Shown: positions 43,594 to 55,400 of the stretch, one piece after another
How the letters are laid out: the number at the start of each line of letters is the position of its first letter
How positions within the stretch are numbered: the first letter of the stretch is position 1
From: Orychophragmus violaceus
Taxonomy: Eukaryota; Streptophyta; Magnoliopsida; Brassicales; Brassicaceae
Direction: 5' to 3'
Length of the DNA: 64,000 bases
Assembly: GCA_030180135.1 (NCBI GenBank)
Contig: CM058236.1
Coordinates: forward strand, 186,001 to 250,000
Notes under the pieces: generated by a model
Told to the model about the DNA's origin: nothing
Database searches by the model: none
What the model saw: the letters and a program-made list of their open reading frames with translations, nothing else
Translations under genes and position numbers: made by a program

Positions 43594-45523
43594 TGAAACA
43601 CCCCATCCCGACACTACGGCCGGAACGGCCGTTCCATTCCCTAAGTATCCCGACTTGAGGTTCGTTGTCAACCTCAAGCCCATTTATTCTATACTTAGTC
43701 AAATTCAAGCTTAGTTCATTTTCATTCAAACAATTCCATTCATTTTATTCTAAGGCAAACGAGTTATCATAAGACAGAAATAGACTTTTATTAATCAAAC
43801 CAAGGTACCAAATACAATGTGAGTCAAGTGCATTATGCTAATACAGTATTCGGTCCTAAACAAGTCTATCTCTACACACACACCACTCGTCCCGTCTCGG
43901 TCCGCTCCTAGGATCGATCATCCTTATGATCGTCCGCATGTCCTGAAACACAAATATCACGTTAAGTATGCATTTACGGTAATAACCAACAACTTAACAA
44001 AATATCATACTATATGATCCCAATATCCCATGCAACAATAAACCTAAGTCCTTTCTAAGTTCCATCTAAGCGGTCCATGCCTTAAGTATAAACCGCGACC
44101 CAAACCGCGACCGAATTCAAGACCGTATCGAGAATCCGCGTCCAGTCCGTCTCGCCGCATTCACGTCCGTCCCGGACGACCGTGAACTGATCGCTTGCGA
44201 TCCATGCCCCATCCGCATACGCTTGGTCCGTGCGTCCATAAGGACCGGACGATCGTACGCGTTGACGTGCCGTGTACCGCGATCGCGTAAGACAAGCATT
44301 CGTCACGTCCAGCGCTTCACGTCCGTGGTCGGCCAGCGTGAACATGCGAGCGTCCGTATGGACATCGCGTCTGCCCGTGCTAGCGTCCCGTGGTCGAAGT
44401 GCCCGATCGTAATGAAAGGTCGCGACCGTTCACCGCGAACGGATGCAATGGTCCGCGGACGGTTGCCATCGATCCGTGGCCGCGGTATGTGGTGCGCGAT
44501 TCTCGTCCTTAACGCGTCGGCCATTTTCCCAGCCCGATTGTGATCCTGCCGGTTGCACTCAACCGTTACGCCGACTAAGCCCATATGCGGATACGGCCCG
44601 GCTATCCCGAGATAAACCGTCCGACCGTCCGTCCATACGGTACACCGCTTGCGATCGCATGACCCGGCCAAACCTTCCCGGTTTGCCGTCCGATCATTCA
44701 CGACCAACGGTTCGCTTAAGTCCTTCGCGCCTCTTGATCCCAACCGTGCGCCTTAGCCAACACGATCATGGCCCTTGGCCAATCGGTTGTTCTTTATGCA
44801 TAACCGCGCCTAAAACCGTCAAGCCTAAGCCCGGTTCTAGTTCCAGAAATAGAAGAAGGAGAGAAGTAATCCGGCCATACTAAACCGGCCGAAGGCCACG
44901 GTTTGACCCAAGGCCGCGAGAAGAATGGGTCACGGACTAACCTTTGCGGTCGTGGTGGACTTGCCCGGATCACGGCTTGTTTCTCCAGTCATCACGCTTC
45001 CTTAAGCCGCTCCAATACACCACCAAAACCCTTGAACACACGCCGACTCTCTCTCTAGAAAACCGGCCACAAACGCCTCTTTCTCTCTCTAGGTTTCACT
45101 CGGTTTTATGGCCTTTGCCTTTAAGAAATTCTGGATTTCTTCCCTTGTGAACTTGTGTGCGAAAAATGACCCCCAAGGCTTCTATTTATAAGCCTTGGAT
45201 CGCCCAATAACCGCCCATGGCAATGGCTGCCTTTGGGGCTAGCGAATGGACACAAGTCCATTGGTGGCCATTCGCTTATGGGCGCTAGGATCAGCTAGTG
45301 TCACTAGCTGATCAGCTCACTTTCACACTTCACACTTCAACCGAGCTGAGCCGAGCTACCCACACTTATTCCAGCTGATTCCCACTTGATTAAGCTCCAT
45401 TCCAGCTGAGCTTAACCTAATTCCGTCCATAGAACACTTCCCTTTTGGCCATCTCAGCCTTAGGTTCGAGTTTCTGGTCCTATGGACGCCCAATGGCCCG
45501 TAGGCCGGTTCGGGGATGTTACA
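43594..45523 (-). repeat. Gy-G 5' LTR (right, 1930 bp)
   Basis: Same length and ends as the left LTR. Differences seen include CGCATTCACG for CGCGTTCACG and GATGCAATGG for GATGCGATGG, several of them C-to-T type changes at CpG. Confidence 0.95.
45183..45313 (-). promoter_or_regulatory. Promoter core of Gy-G 5' LTR
   Basis: Minus-strand TATAAATA at 45183-45190; GATC-type palindrome at 45289-45313; inverted repeat AGCGAATGG (45241-45249) against CCATTCGCT (45268-45276) between them. This LTR should drive the Gy-G genomic RNA. Confidence 0.75.
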
Positions 45524-45528
45524 GGATC

Positions 45529-47175
45529 CGTCACGAACCCGATAGATATCAGGGATTCCTCGTGACGAATTGCCATGATCTTTTGATCATTGACGGTGAT
45601 GAACCCTCGAACTTTGCAGAAGCCATGATGGGCCCTGACTCCTCAAAGTGGCGTGAAGCCACTGAATCCGAGATGGACTCCATGTCTGTCAACCGAGTGT
45701 TTTCACTGGTTGACTTACCCGCTGGTGCGAAAGCCATCGAGTGTAAATGGATCTTCAAGAAGAAGATTGACATGGATGGAAATGTCAAGATTTACAAGGC
45801 CAGGTTGGTGGCAAAAGGTTTCAAGCAAATTCATGGTATAGACTATGATGAAACCTATTCACCAGTGGCCATGATGAAATCAATTCGGATTCTCCTAGCA
45901 ACTGCCGCTTATTATGATTATGAGATTTGGCAGATGGATGTGAAAACCGCCTTCCTGAATGGAATCTTGGAGGAGGATGTGTATATGACACAGCCTGACG
46001 GTTACATTGATCCTAAGAATGCTGGGAAAGTATGCAAACTTCATAAATCCATTTATGGATTGAAGCAAGCATCCAGGAGTTGGAATCTTCGTTTTGATGA
46101 GGCAATAAAGAATTTTGACTTCATCAGAAACAAAGAGGAACAATGTGTGTATAAGAAAACTAGTGGGAGCAAAGTGGCGTTTCTTATCCTATATGTCGAT
46201 GACATATTGCTTCTTGGGAATGATATTCCAATGCTGAAGTCTGTTAAAGACTGGCTGGGAAGTTGTTTTTCCATGAAGGACATGGGTGAAGCCGCATATG
46301 TTCTTGGAATCCGAATCTTTAGAGACAGATCTAAAAGGCTGGTTGGACTTTGTCAAGATTCTTATATAGACAAAGTCCTGCATCGATTCGGAATGGATAA
46401 ATCCAAGAAAGGATTCACGCCAATGATACATGGTGCTATACTAAGCAAGGATCAGTGTCCTAAAACACTTGATGAGCTTAAGCGCATGAGTAGGATTCCT
46501 TATGCTTCGGCTATAGGATCTATCATGTATGCCATGATTTGTACTCGTCCTGATGTTGCTTATGCACTAAGCATGACGAGTAGGTATCAGTCTAATCCAG
46601 GTCAGAGTCACTGGATTGCCGTAAAGAATATCCTGAAGTATTTGAGGAATACTAAGGATAAGTTCTTGGTTTACGGAGGAAGTGAAGTGCTTGAAATGAG
46701 TGGATTCACGGATGCAAGTTTTCAGACAGATAAAGATGATTTCCGGTCACAGTCTGGTTACATCTTCTGTCTGAATGGCGGTGCAGTAAGTTGGAAGAGC
46801 TCCAAGCAGAGCACCGTGGCAGATTCCACAACTGAAGCTGAATACATCGCTGCTTCAGAAGCTGCGAAGGAAGGAGTTTGGATAAGGAACTTCTTGATTG
46901 AACTCGGTGTATTCCCAAATGCCACTGAGCCTCTAACACTGTATTGTGACAACAATGGTGCAATTGCTCAAGCTAAGGAACCGAGACATCATCAGAAATC
47001 AAAACATATTATGAGAAGGTATCACCTGATTCGTGATATAGTGAATAGAGGTGAAGTGATGGTCAGCAGAGTTCCCACTGATGAGAACGTGGCTGACCCG
47101 TTGACAAAGCCACTCCCGAGACCTAAGCACGAGTTGCATACTGCTGCTGTAGGAATTAGAGATATTCAAATGTAA
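45529..47175 (+). CDS. Co-E gag-pol, second part: reverse transcriptase and RNase H
   Basis: Continues the 34224-36539 frame with no shift once Gy-G and one GGATC copy are disregarded: 548 more codons, about 1320 in all, against 1324 for Co-F. RT motifs: KWIFKKKIDMDG, MDVKTAFLNGILEEDVY, YGLKQASRSW, and catalytic YVDD in ILYVDDILLLGND. RNase H: FTDASFQTD, TTEAEYIAASEA, CDNNGAIAQAKEP, and the end VADPLTKPLP. All key residues are present. An in-frame ATG-less open stretch upstream to 45445 belongs to Gy-G's LTR, not to this gene. Confidence 0.92.
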   Translation, partial: RHEPDRYQGFLVTNCHDLLIIDGDEPSNFAEAMMGPDSSKWREATESEMDSMSVNRVFSLVDLPAGAKAIECKWIFKKKIDMDGNVKIYKARLVAKGFKQIHGIDYDETYSPVAMMKSIRILLATAAYYDYEIWQMDVKTAFLNGILEEDVYMTQPDGYIDPKNAGKVCKLHKSIYGLKQASRSWNLRFDEAIKNFDFIRNKEEQCVYKKTSGSKVAFLILYVDDILLLGNDIPMLKSVKDWLGSCFSMKDMGEAAYVLGIRIFRDRSKRLVGLCQDSYIDKVLHRFGMDKSKKGFTPMIHGAILSKDQCPKTLDELKRMSRIPYASAIGSIMYAMICTRPDVAYALSMTSRYQSNPGQSHWIAVKNILKYLRNTKDKFLVYGGSEVLEMSGFTDASFQTDKDDFRSQSGYIFCLNGGAVSWKSSKQSTVADSTTEAEYIAASEAAKEGVWIRNFLIELGVFPNATEPLTLYCDNNGAIAQAKEPRHHQKSKHIMRRYHLIRDIVNRGEVMVSRVPTDENVADPLTKPLPRPKHELHTAAVGIRDIQM

Positions 47176-48007
47176 TCTCTTTTTGAGTGGGAGGTATTAG
47201 GGCTTTATTTTAGTTATTTTGATTGGTTCATGTTAACATTTTAAATGTTAATGAAATTTTATTTCTGGATTATTTTAACTGTGATATAAAATAATCGTTC
47301 CAAAATGATTCATGTCATTATATATGGGCCATCGAAGTACATGAGTAGACTTGATCCTGAAACCCCATATTTAACGAAATGACATAAATCATAGTGTCCA
47401 TGGTCGAAGGTTGTTGAAATTGGAACACCAACAACCACTTGAGACTAGAGTGTGTTGAGACTTATGACCAAGTTTCGAGGGGTCATAGATGCGCGGCATC
47501 AAAGTCGACACATAGGTATATGCAGGGGAGCATATGACCGGACATGGCCCGCTGATGAGAACTCTACAAGATATTAATATCTGTGTCATGAGAGGTTCTC
47601 ATTTACGACTATAGAGTATAGTCCTTAGACCTGAGTTCGCATGCATGTGGCTGCACATGGATTGATGCGCTTTGATCATTGTCTAACGTTGTTTCGTAAC
47701 TGGGAGCTATAAGGACCTTGGTTGGGTGTATTATGAAGTGTGTAGTTCATAGTGATGGAACAAGATGGGATTTGTCCCTGCCGTTTAACGGAGGTAATAT
47801 CTCTAGGCCAATCGGAGACTTGATAGCTGGTAAGAGAGTGGCCACTCCCAAACGGACTTGCCCAAGTCGTTTGAATTGTCAGTATCAAATCTGGTCCGAT
47901 GAACATGGTCTGGCTATATAAGGATGACACGCATCTTGCCTTATGCCAGATCGAGATATTGAGACAAAAGGATTAGGGAATGTAGGATTCCAGTACAAGT
48001 GGGAGAT
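47176..48007 (+). ncRNA. Co-E structured 3' non-coding region
   Basis: 832 bp after the pol stop. ATGATTCATGTCATT (47305-47319) pairs with AATGACATAAATCAT (47378-47392); GGTTGTTG (47409-47416) with CAACAACC (47429-47436); GACTATA-GAG-TATAGTC at 47607-47623. It ends with polypurine AAGTGGGAGAT. No protein-coding potential seen. Confidence 0.6.
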
Positions 48008-48649
48008 TGTTGGGAATGTCCTGAAATCTAATGTACTATCTCTAGAAAGTATGATAAGTGTCGAGATCAGACATAAGTCATAAATACTGGGTGATCATGA
48101 TGACTTGCTAGAGCCCGCTCTTGATCTATAAGTTTAGGACTTATTACCAGTTATTGTATGATCCCAAAGGGTCACACACCATAGCTAACGGGAAAGTTAA
48201 ATGGAATTAATACGGTAAGATGCAAGGCATTTACTGTATTTGTACAGAGAATTGGGCCAGACAAAATACAGTCTTTTTGTCTGATTTGGGTCTTGGGCCC
48301 AATAGCCTGATAAGCCATTAGTTTAATTACTTGGGCCCATAAAACAAAGAGAGAGGCGCCACTTAGCCAAGGGTCTGCGATTTCTTTTAGGTCTGGCCGT
48401 CCTCTCTCTCTCTGTTGTTCCAACTTTGGTCTAGCAGCCTGATCCAGTAGCTTGTAAGAGTGTGGATACCTAGGAAGAGCCGGTTATCATCAGCTCTTAC
48501 AGATCTCGATATTCCTTTGATCAATCCGCTGCAATCACAAGGTAATGATCCTGATCTGTTTATGATTCAACTGCAAATCACCTAGATCCTAGTTGATTAT
48601 GTTAGGTTGTAATCTGATAATTACACCAATGAACACACATAATCCTACA
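48008..48649 (+). repeat. Co-E 3' LTR (642 bp)
   Basis: Same length as the 5' LTR. Differences noted: GGAAGAGCC for GGAGGAGCC, TTTGATCAA for TTTGGTCAA, TTACACC for TTAAACC. Confidence 0.93.
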
Positions 48650-49880
48650 AGGTGATACTTTCAAAAGGAACAGTGGGAGTAAAAGTACACATCGAAGAAA
48701 TTCGATAAACACAGTAAGCTGTTCAACCTGTGAAGGGAGAGCAGCGGTGAGATCTACAAAGTGCTGTAGGATCTGCAACTGTGGAGCCTGAAATTCGTAG
48801 ATCCGATAGGATCCGTCACTAACTCGAGAGTGATTTCTCGTAACCAATTGTTGTGATCCATTGATCATTGAAAAGTGACGAGCATGCGAAATTCAAAGAA
48901 GCGGTGGTAAGCCCCAACTCCGAAAATTGGCTGGGTATGCATGTTAGTTTCACCGATCCATTCCTGGATTGAAACAAACATCTTGGAGTTGGAATCAACA
49001 TTCTGATAATGTAGTCAAAAGTTTTGACTTGATCAGAAAGAAAAGAAACCATGCGTTTACAAGAAGACTAGTGGGAGCGTAATGGCAATTCTCAGACAGT
49101 ATGTAGATTACATACTTGAATCTCATAAACGACGTTCCGACGCTAAAGTCTTGTCAAGATTTGGGTCGAAAGTCAAATTTAAACAAAAGACATGGGAGTA
49201 GCCGAGTGAATTCTTGGAATAAGAATCTATTGACATAGATTAAGTAGGCTAATTGGATCGTGTCAAAATCCTTATGTTGATAAGGTACTGGACAGTTCAA
49301 ATGTGCTTGATTCCAAGAATGGCTACATACCAAAGGTCTTATGGCAATTATCCAAGCGAGATGCAGTGTCTTGGACACTGGCTGAGCTAGTAACGATATT
49401 AGCAAGAAGAAGTGTTTTGAACACTGTCTGAACTAGTATTAATGAGTGTGATTGACTATGCTGATGCAATGGAATCCATCATGAATGCCATATTTTGCTC
49501 TCGTCTAGATGCAGCTTAAGCATGACGAGAATATACTAATATACTCTGGTAATAGTCATTGAACAGTTACCAGAAATATCCCAAGTGTTAAGAAACACTA
49601 AGGATAGGTTCGTGGGGAACTGATAAAGTGACGAACCAGTTGAAAGTAGTTAGTCGGACAAAGACGATTCCCGGTTCCCACCTGGTTATGTATCTTTGTC
49701 TGAATAGCGGTGCTAACTGTTTGAAAGGCTCCAAGCAGTAGACCGTAGAATAGTGCTTTTATCTGAATGGCGGTGTAATTTGTTGAAATTGTTTCAAGCA
49801 ATAGCACCGCACTCTCTCCCACAACCTAAGCACGAAATTTATTCTGTTGCTATAGGTGTAAGATATCTGAAAAGATGATC
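48650..49880 (+). pseudogene. Co-C pol remnant, right of Co-E (integrase end, RT, RNase H)
   Basis: Starts with the integrase tail (AACAGTGGGAGTAAAAGTAC), then a reverse-transcriptase start (GATCCGTCACTAACTCGAG). A large deletion near 48940 jumps to the GLKQ/SWN segment. Then come a ruined YVDD region (around 49090) and RNase H pieces with two copies of the CTGAATGGCGGTG stretch. Stops in all frames. Confidence 0.75.
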
Positions 49881-50711
49881 TTGATTCTAGTGGGAGTTAT
49901 TTTAGTTGTGTTATAAACTTTACATAGACATGCTTTGGCAGTGTTTGTGTAAGTTAAAACTGACATCAGTATTATTTAATTATTGGATAATTAAATAATG
50001 GTCCCAAAGTACTTTATGGTCATCTTATAGGTCATCAAGTTGAAGACTTGATCATGAAACCCTATAAGTAAAAGATGACATAAATTATGATTGTCCCTAG
50101 TCAAGGTTGTTAAAATGGGACACTAACAACCGCGCAGACTAGTATGTGAGGTGACTGTTGGACTAAGTTTCATGGAGTCAATGATATGATTATCACAATC
50201 AGTCACATAGATATATGTTGGTGAACATATGATCGGACATGACCCGCTTAATGAGAACTCCACAGGATAGTTATATATAAGTGTCATGGGAGGTTCTCAT
50301 TACGACTATAGAGTATAGTCCTTAGACCTGAGTTCATCATGCTTTCTGGCATATGAATTGGTGCGCTTTGACCTTGTCAAACGTCGTTCCGTAACTGGCG
50401 GCTATAACGGCATTGTTTCGACGTATCATGAAGTATGTGTAGAAACAGGGATAGAACAAAATGGGATTTGTCCCTCCTGTATAACGGGAGATAAATATCT
50501 CAGGGCCCATCGAAGATTTGATACTGAGAAAATGCATGGCCGTGCTCAAACGAGGTGATTGTCAGTCGTTTGTTTTATCAGTATAGATCAGAAGTTCGAT
50601 GAACATGATGTTGGCTATAATAAGGATGACACAGTCTCTTGCCTTATGCCATATCGAGATATAGAGACGAAGGGATTATAGGAATAGGTGATTCCAGTAC
50701 AAGTGGGAGAT
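49881..50711 (+). ncRNA. Co-C structured 3' non-coding region
   Basis: Same position and size as in Co-D and Co-E. GGTTGTTA (50105-50112) pairs with TAACAACC (50124-50131); GACTATA-GAG-TATAGTC at 50304-50320. Ends AAGTGGGAGAT before the LTR. Confidence 0.55.
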
Positions 50712-51011
50712 TGTTAGTATTATGTCCTGAAATCACATTGTACAAACTCTAATGATAGTTGTATTGTCGAGATCGGACAATTCATGTGATACTAGGTAGT
50801 CATAATGTTTTGCTAGAAACCACTTATGACAAATGAGTTGTAGCTCATTTCTGGTATCGTGTGAACCTACAGGGTCACACACCTAAGAAAGTTGGATATA
50901 CTCTGCATGGGATAGATCATTGGCATATGGTCTGATCGATGTGTATTAGATACACATCGAGTTAAGTTTCTAAGAGATGTATCGATTGACACCATTAGGT
51001 GGGTCGGTCGA
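50712..51011 (+). repeat. Co-C 3' LTR, piece 1
   Basis: First 300 bp of the 3' LTR, starting TGTTAGTATTATG. It ends inside the second member of a palindrome pair (GTCGGTCGA) where Co-F entered. Confidence 0.92.
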
Positions 51012-51627
51012 TGATGGATTGTTTAGTGTTTGTCCTGGTTTAATTCTGTCAGATTAAACTCTACCAAACATATTGGATCTAGGTTCTCTTGCAGAATCAT
51101 AAAGAGATCTCAGTAAATACCTTGTTTATGCAGCGGATTGAAGAGGTATTGTCAGAGATCAGTAGAACCGCCAAGGGACAGCTCCTCCAGAGGTTCACAC
51201 ACGCACACTTCAGGAAGATGGCTGCTAGACCAGAGAGTAGGGAGGCGCAGAGAGAGTTGTGAGAGAGAGCAGCTAGGTTAAGTTTTAATTATAAAACTTT
51301 TTTCTAGTTCTTTTGGGCTTTTGGGCCCAAGTCCCAGTCTGATTAAATCCCTTAGATTTAATCAGGCCCTTTAATCTCTCTAAGTATAGTAAATGCCTGG
51401 CACTTTTACCGTACTTCTGCTGAACCATTCCCTTATAGTTTCCTGTTAGCTTAGGCGTGTGACCCATATGGGATCATATAATAAAGGCAACAAATCCAAG
51501 ACTTATAGATCATGAGCGGACTCTAGCAAGCCATCATGACCCCCAGTATTATATGACTTATGTCTGATCATTGACATACTCTTACTTTCTAGAGACAGTA
51601 CAGAGATTACTGGACATAATTCCAACA
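51012..51627 (-). repeat. Co-F 3' LTR (616 bp)
   Basis: Left copy. Differs from the right copy at GAGTTGTGAG/GAGATGTGAG and in a T-run (TTTTTTCTAG/TTTTGTCTAG). Confidence 0.95.
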
Positions 51628-52478
51628 ATCTCCCACTTGTACTGGAATCTCTTTATTCATAATCCTTTTGTCTCAATATCTCGATTAGTCATAAGGCAAG
51701 ATGAGTGTCATCCTTATAAAGCCTAATCATGTTCATCGGACTCTGATTTGACACTGACAATCCAAACGACTCGGGACAGTCCGTTTGAGCATGGCCATGC
51801 ATTTTCCAGTATTCAAATCTCCGATTGGCCTAGAGATATTCACTCCATTTATATTGGAGGGACAAATCCCGTCTTGTTCCATCACTGTAAACTACTCACT
51901 TCATAATACACCCAAACAAGGTCCTTATAACTATCGCTTGACGACAGCGTTAGACAATGATCAAAGCGCATCAGTTCATGTGTAGTCACATGCATGCGAA
52001 CTCAGGTCTAAGGACTATACTCTATAGTCGTAGTTAGAATCTCTTATGACACAGATATAAATATCCTGAAGAGTTATTATAAGCGGGTCATGTCCGGTCG
52101 TATGTACCCCAACATACACCTATGTACTGACTTTGATGCCGTGCATCTATGACACCCTGAAACTTGGTCATAAGTCACATACCAATCTAGTCTCACGCGG
52201 TTGTTGGTGTTCCAATTTCAACAACCTTCGACTAGGGACAGGATGATATAAGCCATCTATCAAATATAGGGTCTCACGATCAAGCTAAATGACTTCGATG
52301 ACTCAAGATCAAGTCACTTACTTCGATGACCTATAAAATGGTTTATATCATTTTGGAACGATTATTTCATCACAGTTAAAATAATCTTGAAATAATAATT
52401 TTATTAAACATCTTAAAATATTTTACAAGAACATATCAATAACTAAATAAAGCCCTCAAACTCCCACTCAAATTTAGA
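51628..52478 (-). ncRNA. Co-F structured 3' non-coding region
   Basis: 851 bp between the pol stop and the LTR. Minus-strand hairpins: GGTTGTTG/CAACAACC with arms at 52219-52226 and 52199-52206; GACTATA/TATAGTC at 52013-52029. The polypurine tract AAGTGGGAGAT lies just inside the LTR. Confidence 0.6.
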
Positions 52479-55400
52479 TTACATTTCAATGTCTCTAATG
52501 CCTACAGCTTTAGTCAGGTACTCGAGCTTAGGCCTTGGGAGTGGCTTTGTCAATGGATCAGCGACATTATCATCTGTCGGAACTCGGCTGATCTTGACTT
52601 CCTTTCTATTAATGATATCACGTATCAAGTGAAATCTTCTTAGTATATGTTTGGATTTCTGGTGTGATCTTGGTTCCTTTGCCTGAGCTATAGCACCATT
52701 GTTATCACAAAACAGTGCCAGAGGCTCAGCTGCATTCGGTATCACACCTAGTTCAATAATGAACTTTCGTATCCAAACAGCTTCCTTCGCTGCTTCTGAG
52801 GCGGCGACATATTCAGCTTCTGTAGTGGAATCAGCAACGGTGTCTTGCTTGGAGCTTCTCCAACTAACTGCACCGCCATTCAGACAAAAGATATAACAGG
52901 ACTGTGACCGGAAATCATCTTGGTCTGTCTGGAAACTTGCGTCCGTGAATCCACTGACTTCAAGCACATTACTTCCGCCGTACACCAAGAACTTATCCTT
53001 AGTATGTCTCAGATACTTCAGGATATTCTTGACGGCAATCCAGTGGCTTTCTCCTGGATTTGACTGGTATCTACTCGTCATGCTCAATGCATAAGCAACA
53101 TCAGGACGAGTACAGATCATGGCATACATGACAGATCCTATTGCAGATGCATAAGGAATATTCTTCATGCGCTCAAGCTCAGCAGCCGTCGTTGGGCTCT
53201 GCTTCTTGCTTAGCGTTGTGCCATGTACCATTGGTGTGAAGCCCTTCTTGGAATCTGCCATGCTGAATCTATGCAGGACTTTGTCAATGTATGAATCTTG
53301 ACACAAGCCTATCAGCCTTTTAGATCTATCCCGGTAGATCCTGATTCCAAGAACGTATGCGGCTTCACCCATGTCTTTCATGGAAAAACAACTTCCAAGC
53401 CAGTCCTTTACCGACCGCAGCATTGGTACGTCGTTTCCGAGAAGGAGTATGTCATCGACATACAGAATAACAAATACTATCTTGCTCCCACTAGTCTTCT
53501 CATACACGCATTGTTCTTCTTCGTTTCTGATGAAGTCAAATTGCTTGATCGCTTCATCAAAACGAAGATTCCAGCTCCTCGATGCTTGCTTCAATCCATA
53601 AATGGATTTATGAAGCTTGCATACTTTCCCAGCATTCTTTGGATCTATGTAACCGTCAGGTTGTGTCATATACACATCCTCTTCCAGAATTCCAATCAGG
53701 AAGGCGGTTTTTACGTCCATCTGCCAAATTTCATAATCATGAAAAGCTGCAGTTGCTAGTAGAATCCGAATAGATTTCATCATAGCCACTGGGGAATAGG
53801 TTTCATCATAATCCACACCGTGAACTTGCCTGAAACCTTTTGCCACCAACCTGGCTTTATAAATCTGGACATTTCCATCCACGTCAATCTTCTTCTTGAA
53901 GATCCATTTACACTCGATGGCTTTTACACCAGCGGGTAAGTCAACCAATGAAAACACTTGGTTGACCGACATGGAGTCCATTTCGGAATCAGTGGCCTTA
54001 CGCCACTTAGAGGAATCTGGGCCCATCATGGCTTGATTGAAGTTCGATGGTTCATCACCATCAATGATCAGAAGATCATGACAGTCAGTCACGAGGAATC
54101 CTTGATATCTCTCGGGTTCGTGACGGATCCTCCCGGATCTTCGAACTTCAGGTACTACAGGTTCAGGCTCTACAATTTCTTGTAGGTCCTCCTGCTGCTC
54201 TTCCTCATTAGGTTGAGTAGTATCCTGTTCATCTTGAATTTCTTCAAGCAGTACCTTACTCCCACTGTTTTTCTTAGAGAGAAACTCCCTCTCAAGAAAA
54301 TTACAATCCCGGGCAACAAAAATCTTGTTCTCGGATCGTAGGTAGAAGTAATAAGCCTTGGTCTCCTTCGGATAACCAATGAAGTAGCATTTATCAGACT
54401 TTGGTGTAAGCTTGTCAGAGATCAATCTCTTGACATAGGCTTCACAACCCCAAATTCTAAGATAAGACAGCGCTGGAGTTTCTCCAGTCCACAATTCATA
54501 TGGTGTCTTGGCTACTGCTTTTGATGGCGCTCTATTTAGGGTGAACACTGCTGTTAGCAGAGCATATCCCCAAAGGGATATTGGAAGGTCTGTGTGACTC
54601 ATCATAGACCGAACCATATCCAATAAGGTCCGATTCCTCCTCTCAGACACACCATTCCATTGAGGTGTTCCAGGAGGAGTGAGTTGGGAAACTATCCCAC
54701 ACTCTCTCAGATGATCACTGAACTCTTGGCTCAAGTATTCTCCTCCTCGGTCGGACCGAAGAGCTTTAATGCTTTTGCCAAGTTGGTTCTGTACTTCATT
54801 TTGGAATTCTCTGAATCTCTCAAACGATTCAGACTTATGTTTCATTAAATAAACATATCCATACCTGCTGAAATCATCAGTGAAGGTAATGAAGTACTGG
54901 TAGATTCCTCTTGCATTTGTGGACATTGGGCCACACACATCAGTGTGTATCAGGCCCAATAAGTCACTGGCCCTCTCGTTGGGTTTATTAAAGGGGGCCA
55001 GCGTCATTTTGCCCATCAGGCAGGATTCGCATTTCTCACATGACTCAAAGTCAAACGAGCCAAGAAGTCCATTCGAATGGAGCCTCTTAATGCGTTTCTC
55101 ACTGATGTGCCCTAAACGACAATGCCATAGAAACGTTTGGTTCTCCTCATTAGGTTTGAACCGTTTGGTATCAATGTTATAAATTGGCGCGGATTGATCA
55201 AGTATATAAAGCCCATTCGTAAGAGGGGCACAACCATAGAACAAATTATTGCGATTGAAGGAACATAATTTATTCTTAACTGAAAAATCATAACCTTCCA
55301 AATCCAACAAAGAAACTGAAATAATATTTCTGCTTATCGCAGGTACAAAATAGCAGTTATTAAGTTCTAAAACCAATCCCGAAGGTAAAGACAACAAGTA

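Larger units (their letters stand above)
36540..45523 (-). mobile_element. Gy-G, near-intact Ty3/gypsy chromovirus
   Basis: TSD GGATC at 36535-36539 and 45524-45528. The two LTRs are both 1930 bp (36540-38469 and 43594-45523) with about five differences by eye, making it among the youngest insertions. On the minus strand the order is 5' LTR, primer-binding site, gag, pol, polypurine tract, 3' LTR. The integrase has a GPY/F motif and a chromodomain-like C-terminus, typical of chromoviruses; a Tekay-like clade is my best guess. Confidence 0.95.
32142..48649 (+). mobile_element. Co-E, full-length copia split by Gy-G
   Basis: LTRs of 642 bp at 32142-32783 and 48008-48649 with about three differences. 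Without Gy-G and one GGATC the element is 7519 bp. TSD is AGTTG (32137-32141) against AGGTG (48650-48654), a 4/5 match. Flanking Co-C sequence is co-linear across the insertion. The polyprotein frame is continuous across Gy-G, so this copy looked intact until Gy-G entered. Confidence 0.93.

Noticed and set aside
45445..45528. Extension of the Co-E RT frame upstream to 45445
   Set aside because: That stretch is the end of the Gy-G 5' LTR and the GGATC duplication; the true upstream part of the gene is at 34224-36539.
47176..48007. An env-like gene after pol, as in some copia lineages
   Set aside because: No frame longer than about 85 codons, no signal peptide or membrane segments, and the four elements do not share any frame; RNA structure explains the conservation better.
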